This document shows positions 34,356 through 46,076 of a stretch of 64,000 nt of DNA, in pieces (position 1 is the stretch's first letter; each line of letters opens with the position of its first letter). Below the pieces are notes generated by a model that made no database searches, was not told the origin of the DNA, and was given only the letters and a program-made list of their open reading frames with translations. Source of the DNA: Limonium bicolor (Eukaryota; Streptophyta; Magnoliopsida; Caryophyllales; Plumbaginaceae); the NCBI GenBank assembly GCA_023374045.1, contig CM041778.1, positions 292,989,533 through 293,053,532 of the forward strand, given 5' to 3'. The translations under genes and the position numbers were made by a program.

Positions 34356-36060
34356 CGGGGGGCAATCTGTTATACCCAACATTTCAACCCCCTGGAAAAG
34401 AATCTCTAAGGCACAAACACTACAAAGGGTAGTTTGGTCAAGTGACACGAGATCCCGGTTTGATTAGCATGTTTCGGGGCATTAACAACAGCTTGGTCGT
34501 CACGAGGGATGTTTCATAATTTTCAGGGCTCCTAAGCCACCCCGTAAGCTTTCCTCTCATCTGAAAATGACTCAAACCAACTCAAAATGCTTAGAAATTT
34601 TAATACACGATAGAGGATAACATTTAGGGCATAATGTTTTTGGAATTTTGAATTTCCATTATTTTTCTAGTATTTCTAAATGAATCTGACGAGAAATTGA
34701 ATTTAAAAATGTTTCGATATCCAAAAATTCTAATTTTTCTTTTGAAAATCAGAAATATCTTCCTATACATATAGTTAAAATTTCATGGCCAGATTCCCTT
34801 GGGAAGTCATCCAACCAATCCCAGTAAACTTCGGTTTTTACCGAGTTTACTCTATCTTTAGTGATGCCTATATAAGAGACCTTATCCCTTGAACTAATCA
34901 GAACTTCAAGAACCCTAGAAAGTTAGAAAACACAGACGTTAACAAGCTCCCACGTTTTTTCACATCTGGGCACCAAAATCATATCAAAAAACCTCTCATA
35001 TCACCATCAAAACACTTTTTCTAACTCCCATAACATCAACCATCATCAACCCTCGCCAAAACAGCATTAAAACGTGAGGAACATCAAGAACAGCAAGGAG
35101 TCAGAAGCTCGGGTTGGAACCTTTTCGGATCCACCATCAACGAGGCTCCTGAAGTATCCCGACGTGAAGGATCACTTCAAGTACAAAGGCAATTAAGGTA
35201 CGAAAATAGGTTTTCTGACTCCTTTCGTCTTTAATTTCCTTCTATCAAAAAATTTGAGTTCAAACTGAACTTTTTCAGCTTTTGAGTTTTAATGTTCTCT
35301 CTTTGTTTTCGTTTAATACTTGTGCATTAAGTTTCATGTTTATTTCGACTTCAAGCTGAAATATTTTGATCACTAACATAATGGAAATCTTCTAGGCTAC
35401 ACAACCCATAATTTTTTATAGCCAACAACAACGCCGGAAAATAGACAAACGCCACCGTCCGGTGGCAGTCTGTGCCTAAGGACGGCATGTCCGGGACCCC
35501 GGACGTCCTGTCCGGCCGTGGACATCCTCGGACGGTGGCGGGATATTTTAATTTTTGAATTTTAGGGTTTTTTAACTTATGTCCAGCCCACGGACACCCT
35601 GTCTGTGTCCCTGGACTCTTCAAATTTTGTTTTCTCATTCTTTCAACTTTACTGTATAACTAGGTTAACTAAGGTATGTGGGTTCGAACAATAGGTCCGT
35701 AGCCACGGACGGAATTAAAATTTGACCTAATTTGACTTCCGAAACCCTAGTTTAGGTAATTCCAATTTTCAATTTTTCGTCAAAAATACTACAAACACAA
35801 ATGAAGCTTGCGCACTTAGGATAAACGACCTCGTATAAGCTGTAATCTAAGTAGAGGAAAAACGACCTAGAAGGATTATGAAAGTAATTTGAACCTTGAA
35901 AAGTTGAATACCAAGCCCCCGAACCTGAACTCTCCTTTCCTAATTTATCGTAGGTCAAAATTAGGTGGTGACTCTAAATAGGTTCCAGTGAGCTAACTTA
36001 GGTTTTAATAATTAATGTTATATGACTTAGTTATTAATCTTAGGTTATAGTGGACCTAGA
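34356..36060 (+). mobile_element. 3' LTR (with polypurine tract) of a Tat/Ogre-like gypsy element
   Basis: The tract GACGGGGGGCAATC precedes TGTTATACCCAAC at 34368. A TATA-like CCTATATAAGAGACC lies at about 34867-34881, followed by a leader-like stretch. GC-rich repeats with GTCCGG(A/G)AC and GGACACCCTGTC occupy 35455-35620. GGTGGTGACTCTAAAT near 35963 resembles the end region of Tat/Ogre LTRs as I remember them. The right end is not fixed (approximately 36000-36070). No internal part or second LTR follows, so it may be the end of an old truncated copy. Confidence 0.6.
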
Positions 36061-36369
36061 ACCCGGCCAGATCCTAATCAACCTGAATCAACATAGGATA
36101 GTGGTTCAAAACCGAGACTCACACCCCTCCTAGTGAATTAGATATTTTCTAGATTATATATATTTTAGAAGAATACATGAGTTCGTCGGGGCAAGAGATT
36201 AACTTTTAGAAGTTGAACCTGATTTGCAGTTCGAATATGTTAGTGGATGAGAAAGGTACGTCTCCAATCTTCTGAAAATTGATGTTTTCCACCATTTTGA
36301 CAGGTATCCAAGAGCTCTCGGTGATCTTCAAGGCATTAAACATTCATACTCTTGGTTGATAGAATTCAC

Positions 36370-38040
36370 CGCATGACCCACGGGGTGGAAAGTTAGGGTT
36401 TCTTAGGCTGGCAGATCTACGTGTATTAAAGCTTTCCTTCATGTGGTTATTGTGTATCTATGAGCCTTTTTAGCTTCCCAAGAAGACTTTCAACAATATT
36501 CAAAAGGCCATTTCAAAATTTTGGTGGAAGGGAGGGCTTGATAGTAGATCGATCCACTAGGTGAGTTGGAAGCAGCCTTGCGTTAGAACCAATGAAGAAG
36601 GTATGGGATTTATTAACATTGATTCTTTTAATAGGTGCTGCTTGCATAGCAAGTGTAGCAGTTTCTACTTGATGGATATTCATTGGTAGCTCAGGTGCTC
36701 AAGTTACAATACTTCTTCGATTGCTCTATTCTTGATGTGGCCTACCCGAGGAGATGTAGCAGAGTTGGGAAGGCAATCCTTAGTATCCTTCCGCTCCTCA
36801 AAAGAGGTTTTCATAAGAAAAATGGAGATAGGGCCAACACTTCTTTCTAGTATGATTGCTAGCTCACAAAACCTCACTCTTTCAGGCTGATTTCGAAGCC
36901 TAGCCCAGATTAAGAGCATGCTAAAGTTGCAGATTTCATAGATCCCACCAACAAGAGATGGAATTCTGATCTTATCAGAGCAACATTGGACCAAGTTGAT
37001 TAGGAAGCGGTTGTTAATACTACTCCATTGATAGCATGAAAGGGGAGGATTCTTTCATGTGGCATTATTTGAAGCGGGGACTATACTCCGTCAAGTAGGG
37101 CTACTATCTTGATTGTAACCCACACCCCCTCCCCCTTCCCTGAGCACATATGTGGGGTCTTTTGGCCATAGAGTTCCGACTGCCTCGTTGCTTTATATGG
37201 TGCTAAGATCCCGCCCAGGATCAAGCTATTCAGTTGGAGATGTTAGCCTAAAGTGTTACCGTATGGAGAGTCACTTAGAAGAAGGAATAGTTGGGACCTT
37301 TTCTTTTACCTTTGTGAGAAGCAAGAGGCATATGTGCATGCCTTTTTACGTTTTCCTCAAGTGTCTTGGTGGTGGTCTAGCAGTAGGTTGATTTACCTTC
37401 TACCGATTGGGATTTCGATCTAAGAGCTTGGCTTGAATGCCTAATAGAGGAAAAAATGAGCCTCTAATTAAATCCACTGTGACAAGATTATGGGCTATTT
37501 GGTAGGGCCTAGTCGAGCATGGGAGTGTGGCTCTTCTCTGTTTGATGTCGGAGTTGAAGTGGGCCTCTCATTCGCTAAGGAGTTCACAAGTCACCATGGC
37601 CTTGATTCCAGCTTTAATTCGGGATCTGTCATATGGGGAAAACGGAAGATGGTTGGATAAAGGTAAATAATGACGTGGGATCTCAGATAATGAGCACTTC
37701 AATCTTCAATTCGGTATGTCATTATAGATGACTCTAGAGCTATCTTGGGATCGAATATAAATGGTCAAATCAATGTCTCCCGGTGACTCTTGAAGAGCTT
37801 AAAGTTGTCGCTTTTAGGATGGATCAAGCGATTTGGTTGAGCGCTAATATGATTGAGGCTAAATCCAATTCACTAAAATCCATGCTTTTCTTAACCCATA
37901 ATGATCAGGAAAACCATCAAATATCCTCTAAAGTTAATTGCATTCTTGATCTTAAGAACTTCGTAACTTCCTTCATTAGATAGAACGCAAATAAAGCAGC
38001 AAACCTTATGGCTCATTTCACACCATCAAATTATGAGATC
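36370..38040 (+). pseudogene. Decayed LINE: end of reverse transcriptase and RNase H-like tail
   Basis: In shifting frames on the plus strand the translation gives GWKVR, then AGRSTCIK, then LPKKTFNNIQKAISKFWWKG, IHWVSWKQPC, EEGMGFINIDSFN. This is the usual C-terminal RT region of plant L1-like LINEs (GWK, AGR, FWW, HW, W, GGLG). About 37205-37380 resembles the zinc-binding region (PRIKLFSWRC, LRRR). About 37783-38015 resembles an RNase H C-terminus (AIWLSANMIEAKSNSLK, KVNCILDLKNFVTSFIR, NKAANLMAHF). Many stops and frameshifts are present; no poly(A) tail or target duplication was identified. Confidence 0.75.
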
Positions 38041-38300
38041 ATCTTGGGTCTGTTCAATGACATTAATAAAATCCAAACGCAGATTATACCACCTTTATCA
38101 ATAATCTCGGGTGCAATGATTTTTCATTTCACGGATATCATAAACTGATAGATATTTACAATTTGGAGTGGATTGACACTGACTAGTCCTTATTTTCCTT
38201 GTCGGTTGTGCGCCTCAAAAAATGTAAAGATGGGTAAGGCACAAATTTAGGTTGTATTGGAAAACCTGGTCAATTTTCTTGCCTAGTTAGTCATCTCAAG

Positions 38301-38600
38301 AAAAAAAATCTGAAATAACCTTCTTTTACAAAAATATTACTCATATTAACCTTCTTCCAAACTAATTCCTGAAATAGAACTCCTGAGAGAAATCGTCTCT
38401 TGAAGAGACGATTTCATTAATTATAAAACAAGAAATCGTCTCTTAAAGAGACGATTTCACAAAACCTCACGCCATGTCAGATGCTTACTCAGCGGGACGG
38501 GGGGGAACGGTGAAATCATCTTTTATAAAGACGATTTATGAAATCATCTTCTCAACAGACGATTTCACCTTTCATAGACGGGCGTAAGAAAATTTCTTAT
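38301..38600 (+). repeat. Left terminal inverted repeat of the MULE with palindromic sub-repeats
   Basis: It contains four copies or variants of a palindrome built from GAAATCGTCTCT and AGAGACGATTTC: at 38389-38415, 38432-38458, about 38510-38531 and about 38534-38567. A further diverged copy lies at about 38608-38632. Confidence 0.88.
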
Positions 38601-39324
38601 TACTTGTGAAATCGTTTTCTTAAGAAACGATATCTTTAGAGAGAGTGAACACGGGTTCTAAAATACCCATCCGATTTTTTCCTCCCTCATTCTTCCATTC
38701 TCCTCCCATCAACCAGCGCCTCCTCCTCCTCTTTGTGCGACAACAGAATCAACCCAGACTTCTCCCCACCGGAACTACCGCCTGCCGTGGCCGGAGATCG
38801 CAGCCGCCGACCACCAACCACCGCCACCGACCACCTGCAACCTGCACTACATATTGAGGTAAATATCTAACCTTAAATTAGTTAGGGATTGTTAGAAAAT
38901 TTTGGATTGTTAGTAAATAGGTTAATTATTAAATTAGTAACTCGTTATTATGGTTGTTTGTCAAATTATAGTGGTACTTGATTGTTTGTTGTGAATTGTA
39001 GTGATAATTTATTGTTTGTTTGTGAAATTATAGTGAATATGGACTGTTTGTGAAATTAAGAAATTGTGGTTTTTTGTGAAATTAGGGAATGTTGGGAAAC
39101 TATGGGTGAAGTCACAATTGCTTGGGTGAAGTGTTTTACGAAATTATATGTAATTGATAAGGTTGAATTAAAGTTTTAGTTGCTTAGTCCTAGAGTTTTA
39201 CTAATTATGGTGTTAGTTTAATATTTTCAGTTTTTTGTTTGGGTAATTGTGTATGCAATCAGCCAATTTTGGGAATGGTTTATTAAATCTTTGATTATTC
39301 AATGGTGTTATCAAATAGGTGGCT

Positions 39325-41969
39325 ATGTCCGCCTTTATCCAGTTTTTGTGTCGTATTAGTGGCAAAATCATGCATGGGGTAAACGGAGCTGATTACAAGG
39401 GTGGGAAGAAGAAGCTCATTTTGGTTAGTGTCGACACCAATCATGAGCAACTGATTGCTCAGATTGGTATTCGTTTCGGTATCAACATGTGCACCCACGA
39501 TGTGAAAGTGTCATAGAGGATGGGTTAGCCAATGAATGACGGCTCTACGAAGTGGACAGTGATACACATTGGTGACGATGAGGATGTTCAAAATTCCATG
39601 TTCTACTGCCGGGGTGAAGGGCCACGAGATATATTCTATGAATTGTACGTTGAAGTACATGAAAACCAACCACCACAAACACTTCTCACCTCCTCATCTT
39701 ATCAACACCAAGCCCCCTCCAAGCTTCACACCACCTGAAAACCAAACCCCTTTGCCTTCATTTTCTCCACACCAAACACAAATCATCACAAAAACTTCTC
39801 ACCTACTTTTTTTCTTCCTCAAAATGAAACCTCTTTATAACACAAAACCATTCCTCATACCCAACACCCGTTGAAGATCATCTCCAACATGAGGTCGGTG
39901 ATGATCTTGGATAATTTGATGATGATGGCGACTTGCGTGAAGGGTTCGAGGAGGATGAGATAGAAGGGCTCGGAGGTGGTTCATCTGACAATGATGATGT
40001 GATGATGCCAATGATGGTGCTGATAATGCCACACTGGTTGATGTGGCTACTGATGTGGTCACTATCACCACCGGGGACGGTGATGCTTCTCTTGTCCAAC
40101 CATACCCATTCTACAACGCCGGTGGTGGTAGTGGTATTATGAGGTGGGAGGAGGAACAAGAATTGGAACTGGGAGATTGGAGCTACAGTGATGAGTTTAA
40201 GAAGGGTATGCTTTTCCGGACCAAAGACACGCTGATACATGCAGTGAAGAGGCACCATATTATTCATCATCGATCGTTTTGGTGAACCGGTCAACCACAA
40301 GTTGTGGGACATCTACTGCCCAGCTGAAAACGAGTGTGGATGAAGACTATGTGCTATGGTAACGAAGAAGCACCCTAGTTCTTTTATGATCACCGTTGCT
40401 GAAGGCCCGCACACTTGTTTGAACTCCATCTTGAGTCAAGATCATCCGCATCTTGTCTTGAGATTCATGGCTTGCGTATTCACCAAGTATGTTAAAGAAA
40501 TTCCATACATCAGAGTTGGTGATCTTCAGACAGTGATAGCTGATCAGTTCCAGTATTCTGTCAAGAGGAAGAACGTTTGGGCAGTAAAGGTGAGAGCTAT
40601 TGAGATGGAGTACGGTGACTGAGATGATTCGTACAGCGTGCTACCTCACTTGTTACGGGAAATTCAGTACACAAACCATGGCATAAAGGTTGAAATCGAT
40701 TGGCACGACACTGATCCTGGGTACGGTATATTCAAGAGAGTGTTTTGGGCGTTTGAGCCATGCATTGATGCGTTCAGACATTACAGACTAGTGATATGCA
40801 TTGACGGTACCTTCTTGTACGAAAAGTACAAGCATAAACTTCTCATTGCATGTGCAAGTGACACTGACAAACACATAGTGCCACTTGCATTTGGGTTGGT
40901 GGATGAGAAGTCATATGCATCATGGTCCTGGATTCTCTCTTGCCTCAGGGTCCATGTTATATCCGCTCGCAAGGATAGTGCTCTGATGTGTTTGATATCT
41001 GATCGTCATGTTGGGATCCTTGCTATAGTGGAGCAATCAAACGGGGTCTAGCAACCCCCTAATGTACACTAGAGATATTGTGCTCACCACATCGTGAGCA
41101 ACTTCAACAAAGTGGAAAGAAGTGCAAGGGTGAAGAAGATGGCCTCCAGAGCAGCCCTAGCATCACAGCCCTGTAAGTTTGATATTTGCATGGCAGAGTT
41201 GAAGAGTGCCAGTGTCAATGCCCCTAATTTCTTTGACATTATACCAAAGGAGCAGTAGACATTTGCACATTACGGTGGGCATCGAGTTGGCATGATGACT
41301 ATGAATTTGAATGAGAGTTACAATGCTGTTTTGCTATGTGCGAGAAACCTGCCTATTGTTGCGTTGGTTGAGAAGAAATTTTATAACTGTGTGAATTACT
41401 TTGATACACGAAGAGGTCAAGGATCGGCAGCTTTGGCTAGAGGAGAGATGTATGCTGGTTGGGCAATGAAGAAACTGCAGAGATGGAGATAATCGGCCAA
41501 CGCTCACCATGTTATGAGATTCGGTGGGCCTAGAAAGTTGTTTGAAATCACAACTGCCTCTAGATCATCAGCTTATGGGTTCAAGGGTGGTAATCGACAC
41601 ACCGTTAAGCTGAGAGATGGTCATTGTACTTGCTAGAAATGGCAAACTTTCAGGATTTCTCGCTCACACGCGTGCGCAGCAGCTACTTTCATAAACATGG
41701 ACAGTACCACTCTTATGGGGTTGTGGTACACTTGGCAGAAGCAGCTCAATGTGTACACTCGACTCTTCGCCCCATTTGGTGATCAGCACTCGTGGCTTTC
41801 CCCATCCCAATTCTTCCCGATCCATCTCATGTGTGAGGAAAAGGAAGACCAATGTCACCCGTATTCATAATGAGATGGATTTGAAGGAGCCAAGAAGAAG
41901 ACTAGGTACACTAGGTGTGAGCAGGAGGGTCATAATAAAAGGAGATGTCCTCATAGGAGTGGTTCCTAG
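39325..41969 (+). pseudogene. MULE transposase (MURA type), decayed
   Basis: An intron acceptor (AAATAG at 39318) precedes the ATG at 39325. N-terminal part: a PB1-like start (MSAFIQFLC, KKLILVSVD). About 40300-40420: the zinc-binding DNA-binding region, with C-P-A-E-N-E-C-G-W and later HTC. About 40638-41040: the DDE catalytic core, with D in CIDGTFLYEKYK (40803-40805), D in LISDRHVGIL (41001-41003) and E in NLNESYNAVL (41313-41315). About 41580-41690: a SWIM zinc finger (CTC, then SHAC; one expected Cys is Arg). The C-terminal knuckle is CEQEGHNKRRCPHR, and the stop is at 41967-41969. The three catalytic acids are intact. Stops or frameshifts near 39514, 40283, 40620, 41049, 41257, 41490 and 41632 make the copy inactive. 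The protein would cut and join at the TIRs in the nucleus. Confidence 0.9.
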
Positions 41970-42162
41970 TGTTCATTGTGTAGTACTTGTGGATTACTTT
42001 TGTACTTGAATTTGTTTGTTATACATCAACTTTGGTTTGTATTATTCATTGAATATTAATGCAATGTTTCTTATGTTCTAAAAGTTGCACATCTTATTAA
42101 TTTTCTTTTTTAGATACAAGCTCTTAATATAATGAATGTTTGTTATTTAATTTCAGTTACAC

Positions 42163-44212
42163 ATGGATCCCGGTCCACCCCCTGGTTCTATACTTAGACA
42201 TCAGCGTAGTCATAAGTCTAGGATAGTGTGGGCTGGGAATGAGTATCAGGTACTACAGTGTCGCCGCTTCGAGGCTAGTTTACGACGTGGCGGGTATGTG
42301 CGTAAGGACGATAGGATGCGCCCTTATTTAGAGGCTTCAGGGTTCTACGGGATAGCCAATCTAAAGTTCATCTCCTTGGATTGGCACTTGATCACTGCAC
42401 TGGTGAAGAGATGGCATAGAGAGACACATACTTTCCACATGCCATCAGAAGAGACCACCATCACGTTGGAGGACATTGCACTGCTATCTAGGCTACCTAT
42501 AGACCGACGACCAGTCACGGGTAACACATATAAAGATTGGGGAGAGTTGTGCGACAATCTCCTTGGAGCTAGACCCACAGATCTTGGACATCATAGTAGG
42601 ATTAAGCTTAGTTGGTTGGGTTCTACTTTCAGTCAGTTACCAGAGGATACGGATGAGGTGACAGTCATGAGGCACACCAAAGCTTATATACTGATGCTAT
42701 TAGGTGACACCATTTTTGTTGAGCGGTCGGGGAACCAAGTCCACCTGATGTTCTTGCAGCTCCTGCGGGACTTCGGTGAGGCTGGTCAGTACAGTTGGGG
42801 TTCCGCCTGTCTAGCATGGTTGTACTGGCAGCTGTGTCTGGCGTCTGATGCTAGGGACAGTGGTATTGCTGGGCGCTGGTCATCCTACGGGTTTGAGCGT
42901 GGGAGAGATTTCCTTATATAGCTCTCATCCGTCGCCCTGCCCGTCACGCTGGTCTACTTCCTTTTCTTCTGTTTGCCCATCGTTGGCATGTCGACTTTGA
43001 TGTGACCGGCCACTCCATGCATGTCCTCACTCACTATAGAGAGGCCTTTGAAAGGCAGACACCGCATCAAGTTAGTGTCGTTTTTCTTGTTTGTGTATGT
43101 TGTTGTCATTTCATTTCATAAACAGAGTGCCCCTAACTTTTTTTTCATTGTTTCAGATTGTCTGGCATCCCCAAACGGAGGAGGTGTTACAGTCTGTACC
43201 TTCGTATTGTTTGGATGGTCTTCACATTGCACGATCTCGGGTGCCACTTATATGCTTTCATACAGTGGAGTGACATCTCCCGGATCGTGTGATGTAGTAG
43301 TTTGGCGGGATTTAGTTTCCACCGGTTGATCCTCACACAGACGGGTACGATGCACGAGTAGATCTTCACAGCATCGACTTGAGAGGACGGACTGACTGGA
43401 ACTAGGAAACTCACTGTTCAGAGTACATTACCCTGTGGAGCCTGCATGCTGAGAGAGTAGTCGATCTTCGGTTGGATGATGCTGGTTGGTGCGAAGAAGT
43501 ATGAGGAGTGGTTCGGTCGAAACACGAGGAAGTACATAGGCCGCACGGGGGAGTTGGAATACATGGTGAGTAAACCTGACATTACATGTTTTATTTTAAT
43601 ATCATGATATTTTATTTTGTTAAATTCATTTGTTGAATTGTGGTGCAGGGGGAGACCACAAATGAGGTCATCGGCCTGCTAGAGGCAATGCGCGTCAATG
43701 ATGCTCTCACTAGTCTACCGTTGATGAGAGATGAGTACAATAACATGTACTACGTCCTCCCACGGTCATAGCAGGTCCCAGCAGCTGCCCCTATCGATGA
43801 AGATGCAAATGCCCCTACGGAATAGGGTGGAAGAGAAGGGTATGGTTGTCATGTGTGTGGTCGAGGTAGAAGAAGAGGACGTGCATGTGGTCGAGCTGCT
43901 GAGCCAGTAGATCATCAGGAGGTGTTCGACATCGCCGGTAGCATGACCATGTCTCAGGTCGTCGATCCTACGCAGCAGGTCGACACCACTGGGTTTGCAT
44001 ACTTTGGGAGCAGTTCAAGCTTTCACGGGGGATCATCTTCCGGTGCTAGGATGAGCATGGACTTTGACATCACGACACCGGCTGCAGACCTTGCTTTAGC
44101 TTCTACTTCCACTCTTGGAGCACCACTTAGAGATAGTGATTCCCGACATCATTACGATGTAGGGGATCTTAGTGGTCGTGCCCTAGATCCTACACTCACA
44201 CTAGTGGGTTAA
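42163..44212 (+). pseudogene. Plant mobile domain (PMD) protein gene inside the MULE
   Basis: The first exon is open from ATG 42163 to 42921 and encodes a PMD: RPYLEASGFYGIANLKFISL, ALVKRWHRETHTFHMP, TITLEDIALLSRLPID, then W-G-S-A-C-L-A-W-L-Y. This is the family of MAIN/MAIL1 and the N-terminal part of PP7-long phosphatases. A single-base shift near 42918 leads to the continuation HAGLLPFLLFAHRWHVDF. Two introns fit: about 43072-43156 (acceptor TTTCAG) and 43566-43649 (GTGAGT to GTGCAG). Later exons give FERQTPHQ, IVWHPQTEEVL, RKYIGRTGELEYM, LLEAMRVNDAL and a low-complexity tail, with stops near 43404 and 43768. It lies 190 bp downstream of the transposase, in the same orientation and inside the TIRs, so it travels with the element. 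A contribution to mobility or silencing escape is inference. Confidence 0.85.
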
Positions 44213-44504
44213 GATCCTACACCCAGTGGGCCTAGGACGTATGTGTGACATAGACGTTTATGATGTAGGTTTATGAGTTGTTACATTTTGTAAACAACTT
44301 GAGTTAGGGATTGTATAACTATTGTTTATGTTTTCTATCTTATAAACTATTATATTTGGTTCACATTTCAATTTCTTGTGTTTCTGTAATGTTACGTTGT
44401 GTTGAAGTGGTACTGAGTATCGTGATTGTGTGGAGTTCATAATATGTACTGGTTGTTTGTTGTTCACATGTGGTGTTCAGCACTAGGAAAATTTTCCAAT
44501 TGTT

Positions 44505-44908
44505 ATAAACAGGAATCGTCTCTTCAAGAGACGATTTCATATTTATTCCAATAGAAATCGTCTTTTGGGGAAACGGTTTCATCTCTTTAAAAAAACGACC
44601 GCAGGTCGGTCCCTGAGACGATTGATAACAGAAAGATTTGGTCCATGAATCCAGAAATCATCTCTTCAATAGACGATTTCACTTTTTTTAAACGAGGCGC
44701 GGCCTACATTAGACAAGAAATCGTTGTTGAGAAGACAATTTCACCGTTCCTCATCCCGCTGAGTAAGCATCTGACGTGGCGTGGGATTGTTTCTTGTTTT
44801 ATAATTGATGAAATCATCTCTTGAAGAGACGATTTCTCCCGGGAGTGCTATTTCAGGAATTAGTTTATGAAGGAGATTGAGAGGAGTGTTATTTCAGAAT
44901 TTTTTTCA
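44505..44908 (-). repeat. Right terminal inverted repeat of the MULE with palindromic sub-repeats
   Basis: Inverted copy of 38301-38600, plus extra palindromes inward. GAAATCGTCTCT-type half-sites occur near 44514, 44555, 44655, 44717 and 44808. The outer 300 bases align with the left TIR. Confidence 0.88.
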
Positions 44909-44918
44909 TCATCTCAAG

Positions 44919-45859
44919 ATGCACATCAATGATTTTTGAAGGACAGAATGCCACATCAAAAAGCAACCTGAAACATACAATCAAGACCCCGAACCTTACA
45001 TCCTCATTCTCATTTTCAATTTTGTCATAAATAACGTTAGTAGCTAAAACTGATAGTTATGAATGACTGTAAGATGTTGCTGTCAGAGGCAGCTCTTGGT
45101 ATGTCCAAGAGGTGACATGAAACAAAGCCCCCAATTTTAGGAGCCCTAAATTTTTGGGGACCTATTTATTTATTTTTAAGTAAAGTAAATTATCTTGTAG
45201 TTTATATAATTAAAAGGGTATGAAGGTTTGTAACCTATTCAATAGAACATATAAATAATAATTGATTAAATGTAACATTATTAAGTATTTTAGCACACAA
45301 ATAAATAAAATTATTGATGAAATTGTTTATATTTCATTAATAACTATATAAAAAATATATAGATATATTGATCTTCCTACTTTTCTACATATCAAATAAG
45401 TTCTTATGTCCAATCAAGTACTAACGATTATTTCTTCTAGTTTGTTATAAAACTAGATTGTGACACAACTACATTAGTAATTTTATATTAAGTTATCATT
45501 TATAAAGAATCCCGTTAAAGTATTTAACGGCCCAACAAATTACCGAGCCGCCACTAATTGCTGTCGCAAGTATTATTTTGTTAGCTAATGTAGACAAAAA
45601 ACTACTTCTGAAATTAAGGTACCCTTGGTCGAAATACAAGAAATATTAAGTTCCAACTATTCCGTCTCTAGAATGGGGCATAAAATCAATAAAAGGAAAA
45701 GGAAATACATAAAAAGAGAACAGAAATACAATACATTACTTGAGCTCCGAAAAACAACTTCTGAAAATAAGCAACCTTGGCCGAAAAAGAAATTAAAAGC
45801 TACAACGAACGAGGCATAAAATCAAGCAAATATATAAAAAGGGAACAAAGATTACAATA
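44919..45859. other. Intergenic, AT-rich
   Basis: No gene, RNA gene or intact repeat seen. A short open frame at 45625-45819 is lysine-rich low-complexity sequence and is unlikely to be a gene. Confidence 0.4.
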
Positions 45860-46076
45860 TAGAGATATTCAAGACTTTGGCTTCACGGCAATAGGTCAAA
45901 ATTCCAAATACAAAACACAGATAAGTTGGAATTAGCCAGTGTGTAAAACAGGAACGCTTTCTCTCTAATGCTAACCCTGATGCGGTAATGCCTGTCTGTT
46001 TCAGAATTCTATCTTCCCTGGCAGATGAGAATTATCACTTTGTTGCCTGGTTATGAAGCTGGGACATCACTGCATC
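45860..46076 (-). other. Probable 3' UTR of the valyl-tRNA synthetase gene
   Basis: Directly downstream (minus strand) of the stop codon at 46079-46077. A TTGTAATCTTTG stretch near 45855 is a plausible polyadenylation region. The extent is inferred. Confidence 0.4.

Larger units (their letters stand above)
38291..44918 (+). mobile_element. Mutator-like element with transposase and PMD gene
   Basis: A 10-bp direct repeat TCATCTCAAG at 38291-38300 and 44909-44918 flanks the unit. Terminal inverted repeats of about 300 bp occupy 38301-38600 and about 44600-44908. They share GAAATAGNACTCC, AATTATAAAACAAGAAA, CGTCAGATGCTTACTCAGCG and other blocks. A 9-10-bp target duplication and long TIRs fit Mutator. 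Inside, on the plus strand, are a CT/proline-rich leader (about 38640-38858) ending at a splice donor (GAGGTAAAT), a transposase pseudogene and a PMD pseudogene. Confidence 0.92.
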
